A DNA stretch of 64,000 bases from Chloroflexus sp. MS-G (GCF_000735195.1 NZ_JPIM01000009.1:1-64000); one strand, 5' to 3'; shown: positions 9,072-18,217, counted from the stretch's first letter. The notes: generated from the sequence alone by a model not told the origin. Program-made: numbers and translations.

Positions 9072-9570
9072 GCCTGATCAAAAACCGGAATTTCTTATTG
9101 GGAACGTACCGTGCCCGTGTACCCATTGCGTGAGGGGCCAACGTTCTTCTTCTCCAGCCCCCACCTTCCCCCTTCCGCTTGCGACAGGGGACAACGGCGA
9201 ACGGTGCGGCCCTACCATCCCCCCTTCCTCGCCCCGTGGCGAAACGACAGGAGACAACGGCGAACGGTGCGGCCCTACCATCCTTCCTCGCCCCGTCGAG
9301 AAACGGCAGGGGACAACGGCAAAAGGTACAGCCTCCTACCATCCCCCCTTCCTCGCCCGCAGCGCGGGAGAGGAAGGGGGGCTAGGGGGGAAGGTGAGGG
9401 CCGCCAAGCCCGCTCCGCAGCACCAGCGCTGACACCGGTTCCCCCCGTTCCATCCATCAGGATGCGGGCCAGCGGCACGCACTCCCAGCACGCAACCATT
9501 GCGTGAGGGGGCCAACGTTCTTCTTCTCCAGCCCCCACCTTCCCCCTTCCGCTTGCGACAGGGGACGAGG
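9072..9570. repeat. composite GC-rich intergenic repeat region
   Basis: The gap 8916-9587 has no credible gene; its open frames are low-complexity readings of repeats. It contains: a 69/70-bp direct repeat at 9123-9191 and 9496-9565, differing by one G; three tandem units of about 60 bp starting at 9182, 9245 and 9304; a hairpin of the GGGAGAGGAAGGGG family near 9340-9380; and GATGCGGGCCAGCGGC at 9461, a degenerate unit of the 37-bp array at 40655. GCCTGATCAAAAACCGGAAT at 9072 matches the palindrome at 40568. Confidence 0.8.
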
Positions 9571-9587
9571 GGGAAGGTCAGAAGACA

Positions 9588-10157
9588 CTATAGATACCCC
9601 CTTATCCAGTGCAAAATCGCCGGCACATCAACCTGTTCAGGAAACGTTGTATCTACCGTAAGGAGCGGTCCACCGAGTGGTAATGGCTCAATAGCACCCC
9701 GAGTTCGCACCAGCTCGAGATCGGTGGGAGAGCAATCGTCGCAGTGACCGGGATGCCGCTGCTGCTGTACAACGCGCCTGAGAATACGTTCAACTAACAC
9801 TTCACCATCGGCAGTACAGCGAATTTGGATGGGCTTAAAAGGAGCAACAGCGTGCAAGTACAGCATCCGTGCTGTATCCAGATCAGCGCGAAAGTTGCTT
9901 TCTGCAATGAGCGATTGACCACTGCTCAGAATCGTTGCAGCCGTATGGTAAAGGATTGAAATCGCTGTAGCCCCAACGCTTCGTGACCATTCCCGATCCG
10001 ACCAGCCCAGCCCATCAAACATCAACTCTTTGAACGTATCCTTGCTCAACAACGGCAGGCGCAGGCCACTGGCCAGCGCCCGTGAGAGCGTTGTCTTACC
10101 CGTTGCCGGATGACCGGTAACGATGATCAACGTTGGTGTCTGTACATGTTTCATCAT
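9588..10157 (-). CDS. P-loop kinase-like AAA ATPase
   Basis: A 189-residue nucleotide kinase-like protein. Walker A is GHPATGKTT near residue 15, followed by LSRALASGLRLPLLSKDTFKE, the arrangement of small P-loop kinases such as shikimate, gluconate or chloramphenicol kinases. RCTADGEVLVERILRRV resembles a lid-like Arg segment. The substrate is unknown. The frame extends to 10223, but those first codons lie in the GTAGGGGC palindrome, so ATG 10157 or 10154 is preferred. There is no clear Shine-Dalgarno. Confidence 0.75.
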   Translation of the reverse strand: MMKHVQTPTLIIVTGHPATGKTTLSRALASGLRLPLLSKDTFKELMFDGLGWSDREWSRSVGATAISILYHTAATILSSGQSLIAESNFRADLDTARMLYLHAVAPFKPIQIRCTADGEVLVERILRRVVQQQRHPGHCDDCSPTDLELVRTRGAIEPLPLGGPLLTVDTTFPEQVDVPAILHWIRGYL

Positions 10158-10159
10158 CC

Positions 10160-10187
10160 GTAGGGGCAACGCACCGCGTTGCCCCAC
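10160..10187. repeat. GTAGGGGC palindromic element
   Basis: GTAGGGGCAACGC-ACC-GCGTTGCCCCAC, a near-perfect stem directly upstream of the P-loop kinase start on the minus strand. It belongs to the same family as 3913, 17120 and 17378. Read on the minus strand it would place a hairpin beside the ribosome-binding region. Confidence 0.75.
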
Positions 10188-10247
10188 CATTGTCTGCGGA
10201 AAAGAACCTTCCCTTCCTGACAAGGAAGTAAGGGTAAGGTCAACCCG

Positions 10248-12860
10248 CTAACGATGGATAACCGGCACAAAAATTTCGTAACTAGATGGCAGTGGATTCG
10301 GCGGCGCGGTAATCGTAATCGTGCGAATAATCCCATTCGGCGGTGAGACATTTTCACCACGATTATTACTGCGTCCTTGTGCATCTTCACCCGCCATAGT
10401 GTTGTAGTCAACTACGATACCGATATCATACGTCCCCGGTTCACCGAATATCTCATTCCAATTAACCGCGCCACCACCCTGCGCCTTTATCCACTCGCTC
10501 AGCGCAATGGAGTATGTTGCACCCGGTTCCATCGCACTTTTCGGCACCTGGGCACTGACGGTCGCGCAGGAAGGTGTAGCACTATCCCCAGCATTCGGAT
10601 CTGGCGCCGGTACGGCCGTTAGTGCTGGCGTGCTAGGATTGGTGCGACGTGCAATGCAGAGATCGACGAAGAAACTACCTCCACCACTCGCCGCAACGAC
10701 ACTGCGCGTTGCTGAAAGACTATTGTTACGCAAATTGCGCAACCTGAGCACAATGTTGGCAAATCCCCCACTGTTTGTTTGCACATCAAACTCGTCGATC
10801 AGAATATCGGGTTTGGCAGCAACTACCTTCTCGACCGCAAAGTAGCGCAAACGTGGCGTAAAGGTAGGTAGTCCAGGGTCCTGTAAAAATTGCGCCCGAT
10901 ACTGCATACAGGTTGCTTTGATCTCTTCATCAGGGAAAGCATTGATCAAGCGTACCTCGTTTTCACCATTCATTGAACGCAGAGGCGATGACGTATCACC
11001 ATCAAGATCACGCCAGCGCGAGGGATTTGTTGATGACGTGGACGGATCAAAGTCACTCTCACGGCAGGTACCGCTGGTCACCACTGCCCGGAATTGTATC
11101 CGAATGTCAGCATCAGGGTTTTGTGTTGGCCGATTCAAGTCCGTAGCCCACTTGATCGCCAGCAATCGCGAGGTTTCGCCACTAGTCAGCACCGGAAACG
11201 GCTTCGAGTAGTACCAACCTTCCGAGACGCGGGTGGTACCGGTTGTCTCATTTGCACCGCCAACACCACCAACGAAAATGGTTTTGGTCGGTTGGTTACT
11301 TTCATTTGACCCACCAATGACGTACATCCATGCTGCATTGGCCTGAGTTGTGCCATTAGAAGGGGGAACCGCTGGCACCAGCGCAACTGCCGCATTAAGC
11401 CGCCTATTTGGTAATGGTAGGACATAGTCGCTGGTTTCATTGGTCCCAACGAAATAGTTGCCACTCGCAGTCAAATCCTCAAGCAAGAACTGGTCATTAT
11501 AAATAGCGACCGGAATCGTGGCAGTAGCTCCAGAAGCACCTGGCGTACCGGTCGCAGTTGAGCCGGTAACATAGTAGAGCCGATTGTTAAAGCTGATACC
11601 AGTCACTCCTTGCCGGCCCTGAATATTGATCGGTTGCGTACCACCACCGCTCGTGCGAGCAACCTGATTGGTCCAGGTTAGCGTGCCGTCGGTCGGGTTC
11701 ACATCGGCACGGCGTACTGACGTGTTGAGCGTATTACATTCAATATCAATGCATCCGCCCAGCAAGAAGATAGCATCTTTCTGTACCGGAACACCACTTT
11801 CAATGCGGGTGGTGCTAGTAGCAATTGCCGTGCCAGAGTGGATCGTAAATGGGAGATCGGGGAGTCTGGCCCATACGGTCGCCGCGCTAGCGTTGGTCGG
11901 ATGGACGAGATTGCCGTTATTATCAACTTTTGTATAGAAGACGTGTGGATATATATCCTCCTGCAAAAATTGACTCGGGGCAATACTAAGGCCACCGATA
12001 GCATAGATGTAATCAGTACCATTGCTGGTGCGTACATGCACAACCTGTACGTTCTGAATGCCGCGCAGATCGGGTGAATCGGGATTAGTAATGATATTTC
12101 CGTTAATATCCAGCGTTGGGAAGCGCCAGTTATTGGGTGCGATCCAACTCACGATATTGCCACTTGCGTCAATAGTGGCCCGCTGCACGATGTTGGTGGA
12201 GAAATCGTAGGTTGCGCAACGCTGATCGTACATACTTCCGCCGATAATAAAGATATACCCCAAGTTGGAGCCGGTCGTCGCTGGAACGGCTACCGCTCCG
12301 GCCCGTGAACGTCCGGCCAGTGGTGTATCTGTAACACATTCAGGGCCGGGATCAACGGCGGGAATGGAAAATGCGGTGAAGGCATCATTACCTGGTGGAA
12401 CTGGATCGCGAGTTTCCAGACTCCCAGTCTCTTGATTAACTACCCCACGGTAAACGTATCGAGAACGGTTTTCTTCTCCTGGATTCGGGCTGGTTGCGCC
12501 GCCAATCACAAACAAATATCTGCCAAGGCTCACCACCGACGCATCGCTGAGCGGCTGGGGTAACTGCGCCGCGGCGATTGACCATTTGTTGCGATTAAGC
12601 GCACCGGCTGGCGCTAGTTCAACTGCACCAACTACATCAGGGTTACTGGGCGATCCTGGCGATGCAGCAACAACAGTGCGCTGAAAAACGCCATCAGCAA
12701 AATCGGCCTGGGAGTTATCAATGATTTCCAGTGTTCCATTCTCGTCATCAAGGGCACGAACTGCCGGCGGCAGAGAGACCAGCAGCCAGACCATGACCAT
12801 ACCGATCACTGCAATAATGCATAGCGTGAGTGATCGCTGAAATTGCCGGGACATTCTCAT
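10248..12860 (-). CDS. secreted Kelch-repeat surface protein
   Basis: An 870-residue exported protein. A signal or anchor segment covers residues 13-34 (CIIAVIGMVMVWLLVSLPP). Residues 80-530 contain Kelch-like blades with IGG turns: YLFVIGGAT, YIFIIGGS, YIYAIGGLS, AIFLLGGC and YVIGGSNE. A C-terminal part (about 690-850) resembles a CARDB-type beta domain (ILIDEFDVQTNSGGFANIV), and the protein ends in YEIFVPVIHR, like the FVP/YLPL tails of other Chloroflexi secreted proteins. The start has GGAGG 7 bp before ATG 12860. It lies downstream of the Tad-like genes but behind a hairpin at 13016-13052, so it may be a separate unit. Confidence 0.85.
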   Translation of the reverse strand: MRMSRQFQRSLTLCIIAVIGMVMVWLLVSLPPAVRALDDENGTLEIIDNSQADFADGVFQRTVVAASPGSPSNPDVVGAVELAPAGALNRNKWSIAAAQLPQPLSDASVVSLGRYLFVIGGATSPNPGEENRSRYVYRGVVNQETGSLETRDPVPPGNDAFTAFSIPAVDPGPECVTDTPLAGRSRAGAVAVPATTGSNLGYIFIIGGSMYDQRCATYDFSTNIVQRATIDASGNIVSWIAPNNWRFPTLDINGNIITNPDSPDLRGIQNVQVVHVRTSNGTDYIYAIGGLSIAPSQFLQEDIYPHVFYTKVDNNGNLVHPTNASAATVWARLPDLPFTIHSGTAIATSTTRIESGVPVQKDAIFLLGGCIDIECNTLNTSVRRADVNPTDGTLTWTNQVARTSGGGTQPINIQGRQGVTGISFNNRLYYVTGSTATGTPGASGATATIPVAIYNDQFLLEDLTASGNYFVGTNETSDYVLPLPNRRLNAAVALVPAVPPSNGTTQANAAWMYVIGGSNESNQPTKTIFVGGVGGANETTGTTRVSEGWYYSKPFPVLTSGETSRLLAIKWATDLNRPTQNPDADIRIQFRAVVTSGTCRESDFDPSTSSTNPSRWRDLDGDTSSPLRSMNGENEVRLINAFPDEEIKATCMQYRAQFLQDPGLPTFTPRLRYFAVEKVVAAKPDILIDEFDVQTNSGGFANIVLRLRNLRNNSLSATRSVVAASGGGSFFVDLCIARRTNPSTPALTAVPAPDPNAGDSATPSCATVSAQVPKSAMEPGATYSIALSEWIKAQGGGAVNWNEIFGEPGTYDIGIVVDYNTMAGEDAQGRSNNRGENVSPPNGIIRTITITAPPNPLPSSYEIFVPVIHR

Positions 12861-13015
12861 AGGGTTCCTCCCCAGGAAGTCGTGGGAAATGTGAAGTTGA
12901 ACTGGTTGAGATCAGGGTATCTGGACTTACCAGCCTCTGGCCAAGCTATGGCTTATACCAGATGTAAACCTTCAGCTCCTTGCAATAGAGTACTTTTCCG
13001 GTTTTCGATAAGATA

Positions 13016-13052
13016 ATACCGCAGAGACGAAGGTCATCCGTCTCTGCGGTAT
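13016..13052. terminator. 14-bp perfect stem-loop after the TadG-like gene
   Basis: ATACCGCAGAGACG, a 9-base loop, then CGTCTCTGCGGTAT. It begins 12 bp beyond the stop of the minus-strand VWA gene and separates it from the Kelch gene. The stretch after the hairpin is only moderately T-rich. Confidence 0.75.
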
Positions 13053-13063
13053 GCGATCCTGGC

Positions 13064-15601
13064 CTAATTCACACTACAGACGTTCCCATCGAGGCGTAGG
13101 CGTAGATTCTGCTCGATGGTTGAGATGAAACCCACGCCCTGTCCATTAGGCTCAAGGACAACCACCATGTCAGACTGGCTCGAGCTACCATTGAAGAGCT
13201 GACTGTACATGCGCGGCAGCGCCGTAGGTGGATCGAGCGGATGGCGGTAGAAGAGGTAGGCTTGCAAGCGGTACGTACCCCGCGGGATCGACTCGAAGGT
13301 ATACCGCACACGACCATCCGTACCGGCTACAATCGGTGCTCGATACACACTTCCGGTCGAGGAATCTTCCAGAATAACCTCGCCCACGTTCGGGTAACTG
13401 AGACCATTCACTGACTGGAAGTGGTTGCCTGGAATGGTTCCGCGCCACTCGCCATCGCTGCCACTAATACACGGGCCTCTTTCGACCTGATCATTGATTG
13501 CCAGCATGACCCGATCAACATTATTCAGGCCATCAGAACCACGTTCGAGTGTTGTTACCTGGTAATAGTGATTAGGTGTCGTTGCCACACCATCTTTGAG
13601 ACCCGTTGCCGGAATGTCGGCAATAGCCAACACATATATATCAGTCTGTGCTGCTTGATCCGACTTGATGGTCATAGCCATGTTCACCATCTGAGTGATT
13701 GGGCGATCCATACCATTATATCTACCGCCCACCTCTGTCGTCTGACACGGTGCATCGTCAAGGACTGCATCATGATAACAGGGGCTATTAAGAGGATAGG
13801 TGTTTTTGTTACTTGATCCTCCTCTCAGGTTTGATTGACTCGCGGAGAAGAAGTTATTCGTTACACCATCCGTAATGTAGATAATAGCCCGCCGATACAC
13901 CCATTCACGTCCCTGATGATTCGTCGTGCTAGCAGCGTTTTTGATAAGATTGTACGCCCGATAGAGACCTGCTGTTCCATTAGTACCCCCAGTCGGTTGA
14001 TATGGCCCCCAGGCGCCATTGCCGTTAGCATTATGAATCGTATCTATAAGCGCGTTGACATTATCCGTGAATGACCGAACGTAACCTGTTGGCACCTCGT
14101 GCGTGAACCATACTACTGCCATCTGATCATTCGGAATGCGCGGATCATACCCCTGATTACCAGGCATGTTGGTCTGGCGGACAAGCAATTTCAGCGCCTC
14201 TTTCGCTACATATATGCGTCGCTCTTCTAGCGGGGTCCAGGCAAACCATGGTTGTCCTGAACACTGTGAAATACCTGGTGTGGGGGGGCCATCTATATTG
14301 CATACCTGATTACCATTCTTCCCCCACCCAGCGAAATTTGCATTCATCGAACCGGATACGTCGAGAACAATCACATATTGTACAGGCCGACGTTCATTAT
14401 TCTGCACCATATACTCCGGCCAAAACTCCACGCTCCCCGTCAAACGAACGACACTCGTGTCTTCAGGTGGTGGCGGTGTAGCCGAACATGCCGTCCCCTG
14501 GCGATTCGGCGTGCCGAGGAAGATGAAATCCATGTAGGGGCGATTGCGCTCACGACCGTATTCGGTTAAGACAAACAGACCAAATCGAACGACGCGGTAG
14601 ACTGCATTCGACCCTTGACCGGCGGCGACATCGTAAATTGGTAGCACCATTCTTGTCTGGTTGCTGATATGGGCATCCAGGGCAGCGCGCCGATCATTAC
14701 TTGCAGTGAAACCTGAACTGCCGTACACCCAATCACCGACGTTCAGCTCACCGGGACGCTCGGGGTAGTTTTCCGGTCGTGGAAGATTGATGTTCGGCCA
14801 CGGTGCTTCCATGAAGCCCTTCGAGAGCGTACCGGTACCGGAAAGCGCCATCTCTAACTCTTGGGCGCTATTAGCATTGGCGCCACTGGCACCCCGGCCA
14901 TCAAGCCAGCGCAACCAGCCAAACTGGCCTGGTTGATTGTTGTCGGCCAGGTAGAGCCGCATTTTGGTAAAGCCTTTAAAGGGACCGCTCGTCAACCTTG
15001 TCCAGTTGTTGTCAGGCCGACCATCACCATCTGCATCGCCGGGATTGCGGAATTCGTTACCACTGATATAGTCATTATTGATACCGATGGGGTACACACC
15101 ATCAGTTGGCGGGCAGGTACCGGCGTAAGCGGTAGCTGCAATCGGCAACTGATTTTGATTAACGACCCGTGCAAAGAAGGTGTCAACGTTGCCGCTCAGA
15201 TTAACCTGAATGTAGGCAACGTTATCCGGTGCGACAGTACTATCACTGGTGATACGGGCGCCACCCTCGATCGGTTCACCGCGTGCGTTCAAATAGAAGG
15301 CTTCCAGGCGAATATTTGGATTGTTATCTACCTCAATTCCATTGGAACGCAGTGAGTTGACGATTGAGTTGTAGATAACCGTGTTCGTAGTGTTGACTGT
15401 TCGGCGGATGTAGGTGTTCATCGCTGCAAGTGAAGCTGCATTGGCCGCAGCAACAGCGCGACGTTCTTCGGCAAAGGTACGCCCTACATCGACCGAAAGT
15501 GCCACCATTCCGATCAGGACGACGATCATAAGGGCCAGCAATGGAATACTCTGCCCCCGTATTCGCCGTAATGAACGGTGTGTACTCCATCCCTTTTTCA
15601 T
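13064..15601 (-). CDS. TadG-like membrane-anchored VWA protein
   Basis: An 845-residue protein whose N-terminus is TadE/TadG-like: RGQSIPLLALM followed by a hydrophobic helix (16-40) and SVDVGRTFAEERRAVAAANAASLA. Residues about 405-650 form a von Willebrand factor A domain with the metal site DVSGSMN and a later ITDG. A C-terminal beta domain (RVRYTFESIPRGTYRLQAY) follows. In Tad systems TadG is a pseudopilin-like accessory protein; the role here is inferred from that. GGAGG precedes ATG 15601 at 6 bp. It is third in a row with two TadE-like genes. No Tad ATPase, secretin or prepilin peptidase gene is in the window. Confidence 0.85.
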   Translation of the reverse strand: MKKGWSTHRSLRRIRGQSIPLLALMIVVLIGMVALSVDVGRTFAEERRAVAAANAASLAAMNTYIRRTVNTTNTVIYNSIVNSLRSNGIEVDNNPNIRLEAFYLNARGEPIEGGARITSDSTVAPDNVAYIQVNLSGNVDTFFARVVNQNQLPIAATAYAGTCPPTDGVYPIGINNDYISGNEFRNPGDADGDGRPDNNWTRLTSGPFKGFTKMRLYLADNNQPGQFGWLRWLDGRGASGANANSAQELEMALSGTGTLSKGFMEAPWPNINLPRPENYPERPGELNVGDWVYGSSGFTASNDRRAALDAHISNQTRMVLPIYDVAAGQGSNAVYRVVRFGLFVLTEYGRERNRPYMDFIFLGTPNRQGTACSATPPPPEDTSVVRLTGSVEFWPEYMVQNNERRPVQYVIVLDVSGSMNANFAGWGKNGNQVCNIDGPPTPGISQCSGQPWFAWTPLEERRIYVAKEALKLLVRQTNMPGNQGYDPRIPNDQMAVVWFTHEVPTGYVRSFTDNVNALIDTIHNANGNGAWGPYQPTGGTNGTAGLYRAYNLIKNAASTTNHQGREWVYRRAIIYITDGVTNNFFSASQSNLRGGSSNKNTYPLNSPCYHDAVLDDAPCQTTEVGGRYNGMDRPITQMVNMAMTIKSDQAAQTDIYVLAIADIPATGLKDGVATTPNHYYQVTTLERGSDGLNNVDRVMLAINDQVERGPCISGSDGEWRGTIPGNHFQSVNGLSYPNVGEVILEDSSTGSVYRAPIVAGTDGRVRYTFESIPRGTYRLQAYLFYRHPLDPPTALPRMYSQLFNGSSSQSDMVVVLEPNGQGVGFISTIEQNLRLRLDGNVCSVN

Positions 15602-15665
15602 ACATTTCCTCCATGTGCTGCATTGACGCTATAACGCACGGTGACATTCAACAAAACGTTACATC

Positions 15666-16256
15666 TTAACCAACAAATTGACTACGGATGGGCATTGTGT
15701 GCGTTACTCGCAAGATAATCTCTTGCCCAAAAGCTGGTGCAAATGGGAAGAAGAGCCGGTAACGGTAACGAATAGTGACCCTGATCCAACAATTCTGACC
15801 CGCATTGCGCATATCAGTACGTGGGGTAGTTGTTGAACAAGTACCGCTTAAATCAGCCGGATTGGGTCCTTTGGGATTTTCAATAATGACAAACCCGTTA
15901 GGATTGGTTGGATTGTTAGGGTTAAAAACGGCTGTTTGATTCGCATCATCAATCCCATCACCGTTGAGATCAAGAAGGTTTGCTACACCTGTCGGACGGG
16001 TGCCACCAGCGGTGCGGATACGATTGAAGATTTCGCGATAGTTGAGACGTACTTCAGTGACCTGGCCGCTGCTGTTGGTAACTACTAGTGGGTAACTACC
16101 GTAAGTAGCCCCTTCTTGCGCGGCAGCCCGCAATGCCTGCATCGTGAAGAAGATGAGACCAAGATCAACCGCTGCCGAAAGTAAGAGAAAAATCACCGTT
16201 GCCGAGAGGGCAAATTCGACGATTGCCTGACCAGTTGTTTTGCGTCGTTGTTTCAT
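15666..16256 (-). CDS. TadE-like pseudopilin-type protein
   Basis: A 196-residue protein with the TadE motif TGQAIVEFALS at 8-18 leading into one membrane helix (about 15-38) and RAAAQEGATYGSYP after it. The rest is an extracytoplasmic beta-rich domain with CSTTTP and NCWIRV cysteines. TadE-like proteins are minor components of tight-adherence pili. GGGGGTGAT lies before ATG 16256. It sits 64 bp upstream of the VWA gene and 19 bp downstream of the first TadE gene, so one operon is likely. Confidence 0.85.
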   Translation of the reverse strand: MKQRRKTTGQAIVEFALSATVIFLLLSAAVDLGLIFFTMQALRAAAQEGATYGSYPLVVTNSSGQVTEVRLNYREIFNRIRTAGGTRPTGVANLLDLNGDGIDDANQTAVFNPNNPTNPNGFVIIENPKGPNPADLSGTCSTTTPRTDMRNAGQNCWIRVTIRYRYRLFFPFAPAFGQEIILRVTHTMPIRSQFVG

Positions 16257-16275
16257 AGCATCACCCCCTCTCTAC

Positions 16276-16848
16276 TTACGGTTGCCTGAAGTTCTGATTC
16301 CAGTCGTTAATATCACGAGCACAGGCTACTCCACGTGGGCGCGTTGGGTCAACGCCCAGGTTTTCAATGGACCGGCGCTGAACAACGCGCAGATTGAGAG
16401 TTCCATTTGGAAGACCGATCATATCAAAGAGTGGTGTAATACTGCGTACCGGGTAGTTGATTTCAATTTCAATTGGACCTCGATCACTAAGGTTTCGGGT
16501 TTGACTGCCATTTGGATAACGAATGGTGACATAATCTTCGATTCGTCGCCCTTCATTAGCAGTACCATCAAACAAGACAATATCCGAGCGAATTGCTTCC
16601 ATAATTCCGCGAGTGCAGGGATCGGCGGTAAAGCCAGGATAGTTGGCCGGTGGATTATTCCGTAAGTCCAACCAGGTCTGATAGGGTGGGAGCTGGGCTG
16701 CTGCCTCGGCGCCGTTACGTGCCGCTTGCGATACCATTGAGTAAGCAAAGATTAGATAGCCAAACTCAATGATACCAAAGAGCACCATCAACATCACCGG
16801 CAGCAAGAGTGCCATTTCGACAATCGATTGTCCAGATTTGGTCTCCAT
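16276..16848 (-). CDS. TadE-like pseudopilin-type protein, first gene of the set
   Basis: A 190-residue protein with SGQSIVEMALLLPVMLMVLF at 5-24, the TadE signature running into a single membrane helix, then SQAARNGAEAAAQLP. The frame runs back to 17052, but those residues are not family-like; GGAG precedes ATG 16848 and a promoter lies just upstream, so 16848 is chosen. It is the paralogue of the next gene. As the promoter-proximal gene it heads the TadE-TadE-TadG set. Confidence 0.85.
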   Translation of the reverse strand: METKSGQSIVEMALLLPVMLMVLFGIIEFGYLIFAYSMVSQAARNGAEAAAQLPPYQTWLDLRNNPPANYPGFTADPCTRGIMEAIRSDIVLFDGTANEGRRIEDYVTIRYPNGSQTRNLSDRGPIEIEINYPVRSITPLFDMIGLPNGTLNLRVVQRRSIENLGVDPTRPRGVACARDINDWNQNFRQP

Positions 16849-16861
16849 CGCACACACTCCT

Positions 16862-16875
16862 GCAAAAGCTTTTGC
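16862..16875. promoter_or_regulatory. 14-bp perfect palindrome in TadE leader
   Basis: GCAAAAGCTTTTGC lies between the -10 box (16886-16891) and the Shine-Dalgarno of the first TadE gene. It could be an operator or a small leader hairpin; its function is unproven. Confidence 0.45.
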
Positions 16876-16885
16876 TCTGCTTATC

Positions 16886-16891
16886 AGTATA
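16886..16891 (-). promoter_or_regulatory. -10 box upstream of the Tad-like operon
   Basis: TATACT on the minus strand, about 40 bp before ATG 16848. A weak -35 (TTTGCC, 16-bp spacing) lies upstream. This supports the shortened start of the first TadE gene. Confidence 0.45.
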
Positions 16892-17005
16892 TGGCAATCG
16901 GCAGAACGGCAAAATAGTCCGAAGGTACCGGATTTCAGATGCGCTTGCGTATTTCTTAGTGATTCGGGTTGTGCCCAACTACGTACCACTGATGCCGCAT
17001 TGCCC

Positions 17006-17405
17006 GCATCAACAATTTGACGGTCAACGTCATCGCCGATATGGACGGTCAATAGGCGGTAAGAGCGAATTTTCCGCTCCTACCTGCCGTCGGCCTCGAC
17101 CACACCCCCGTCACAGCTTGTAGGGGCACAGCGGCGCTGTGCCCTGCCGCTGTGCCCTGAAGCGCTATCGTCGTGGATAGCGGTAGGAGCGAGGCGGCGC
17201 CTCACCCCTCCTCGTGAATCGTCTTGCCTCCATCAACGGGGCCGCATCGCATGCATCAACAATTTGATGGTCAACGTCGTCGACGATATGGACGGTCAAT
17301 AGGCGGTAGGAACGATTTTTTTGCCCCTACCTGCCGCACCACCCGTCACAGCACGATGGGGCACGGCAGGTAGTTCTGTAGGGGCACAGCGCCGCTGTGC
17401 CCCTA
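17006..17405. repeat. intergenic repeats: direct repeat pair plus GTAGGGGC palindromes
   Basis: The gap 16849-17407 holds no gene. An 84-85-bp direct repeat occurs at 17006-17089 and 17253-17337 (both contain GATATGGACGGTCAATAGGC and end in CCTACCTGCCG). Between and after them are GTAGGGGCACAGC...GCTGTGCCC palindromes at 17120-17145 and 17378-17405; the latter ends 2 bp before the stop of the esterase gene. Confidence 0.8.
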
Positions 17406-17407
17406 AT

Positions 17408-18124
17408 CTAATCGTGACCACCAATGTATTGCACGATCATGCGTTGCCAGTACGGCCAATCGTGGCACCACCCATCCCACATCCGCAGGGCATTGCCAAT
17501 GCCTTTGCCCCACAATTGGCTCGACAGCAGCTCATTAGACCAGGCAGCAGGGTCTTCACGGCCGATTGCCAGGATAATGTCAGTCTCGCGCAACCGATCA
17601 ATTGTCCATTGGTCGCTCAAGTTGGGCACAAAATCTACCGGATTGTGAAAATAGACTCCCTGGGTGTAGTGAGTGAAAAAGCGCTTCAGATCGTATAACC
17701 CTGATAGACCGATCACCCGCCGTACCAACCCTGGATGGCGTAAGGTAAAGATGACTGCCTCGCTGGCGCCGAACGAACAGCCGGTTGCAATCAGAAATGG
17801 GTTAGGATTGAGATGGCGAACCAGTGGTAAGACTTCGGTGATCAGGTAGTGTTCGTATTGTTCTTCTCGCCACATACGGGCATCCGTATCGGCCGCGTAG
17901 TTATACCAGCTTTCGCTGTACACACTATCAACGCAGATCAATTGAATCCAGCCCTGATCTACATGATGGCTCAGCACTCCGACCATCCCACGGTCTTCGT
18001 ACTCGTAGAAGCGTCCGTGCGAGGTGGGAAAGACCAAAACGGGGGCACCGGAATGACCGAAAATGAGGAGTTCCATCGTTCGATTGAGGGCAGGGCTGTG
18101 CCATGCGTGGTATTGGCGTTGCAT
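17408..18124 (-). CDS. putative esterase (alpha/beta hydrolase, esterase D-like)
   Basis: A 238-residue cytoplasmic alpha/beta hydrolase. The nucleophile elbow is GCSFGA with Ser117; IGREDP supplies a likely Asp and CHDWPYW the His near residue 223. The sequence resembles the esterase/EstD-type family (PF00756), which includes S-formylglutathione hydrolases and mycolyltransferases. The substrate is unknown. No signal peptide is evident. It is divergent from the MFS gene with a 93-bp gap. Confidence 0.8.
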   Translation of the reverse strand: MQRQYHAWHSPALNRTMELLIFGHSGAPVLVFPTSHGRFYEYEDRGMVGVLSHHVDQGWIQLICVDSVYSESWYNYAADTDARMWREEQYEHYLITEVLPLVRHLNPNPFLIATGCSFGASEAVIFTLRHPGLVRRVIGLSGLYDLKRFFTHYTQGVYFHNPVDFVPNLSDQWTIDRLRETDIILAIGREDPAAWSNELLSSQLWGKGIGNALRMWDGWCHDWPYWQRMIVQYIGGHD

Positions 18125-18217
18125 AATTACACGGTATTCATTACAACATTGGCGATTGCAGTACGTAAAATGATAGCCTGCTGAAGTCGGCCTGTCAACC
18201 GAGGAGTATCTTTCGTT

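Noticed and set aside
9067..9540. Open frames of 67-131 codons in the 9.1-9.5 kb gap
   Set aside because: Low-complexity readings of direct repeats and hairpins on both strands, without start signals or family similarity.
8916..9587. Insertion sequence or integron remnant
   Set aside because: No transposase or integrase fragment, and no terminal inverted repeats with target duplication could be found; only short repeats are seen.
16849..17052. N-terminal extension of the first TadE-like gene
   Set aside because: The extra 68 residues are unlike TadE proteins and cross the promoter; the Shine-Dalgarno supports ATG 16848.
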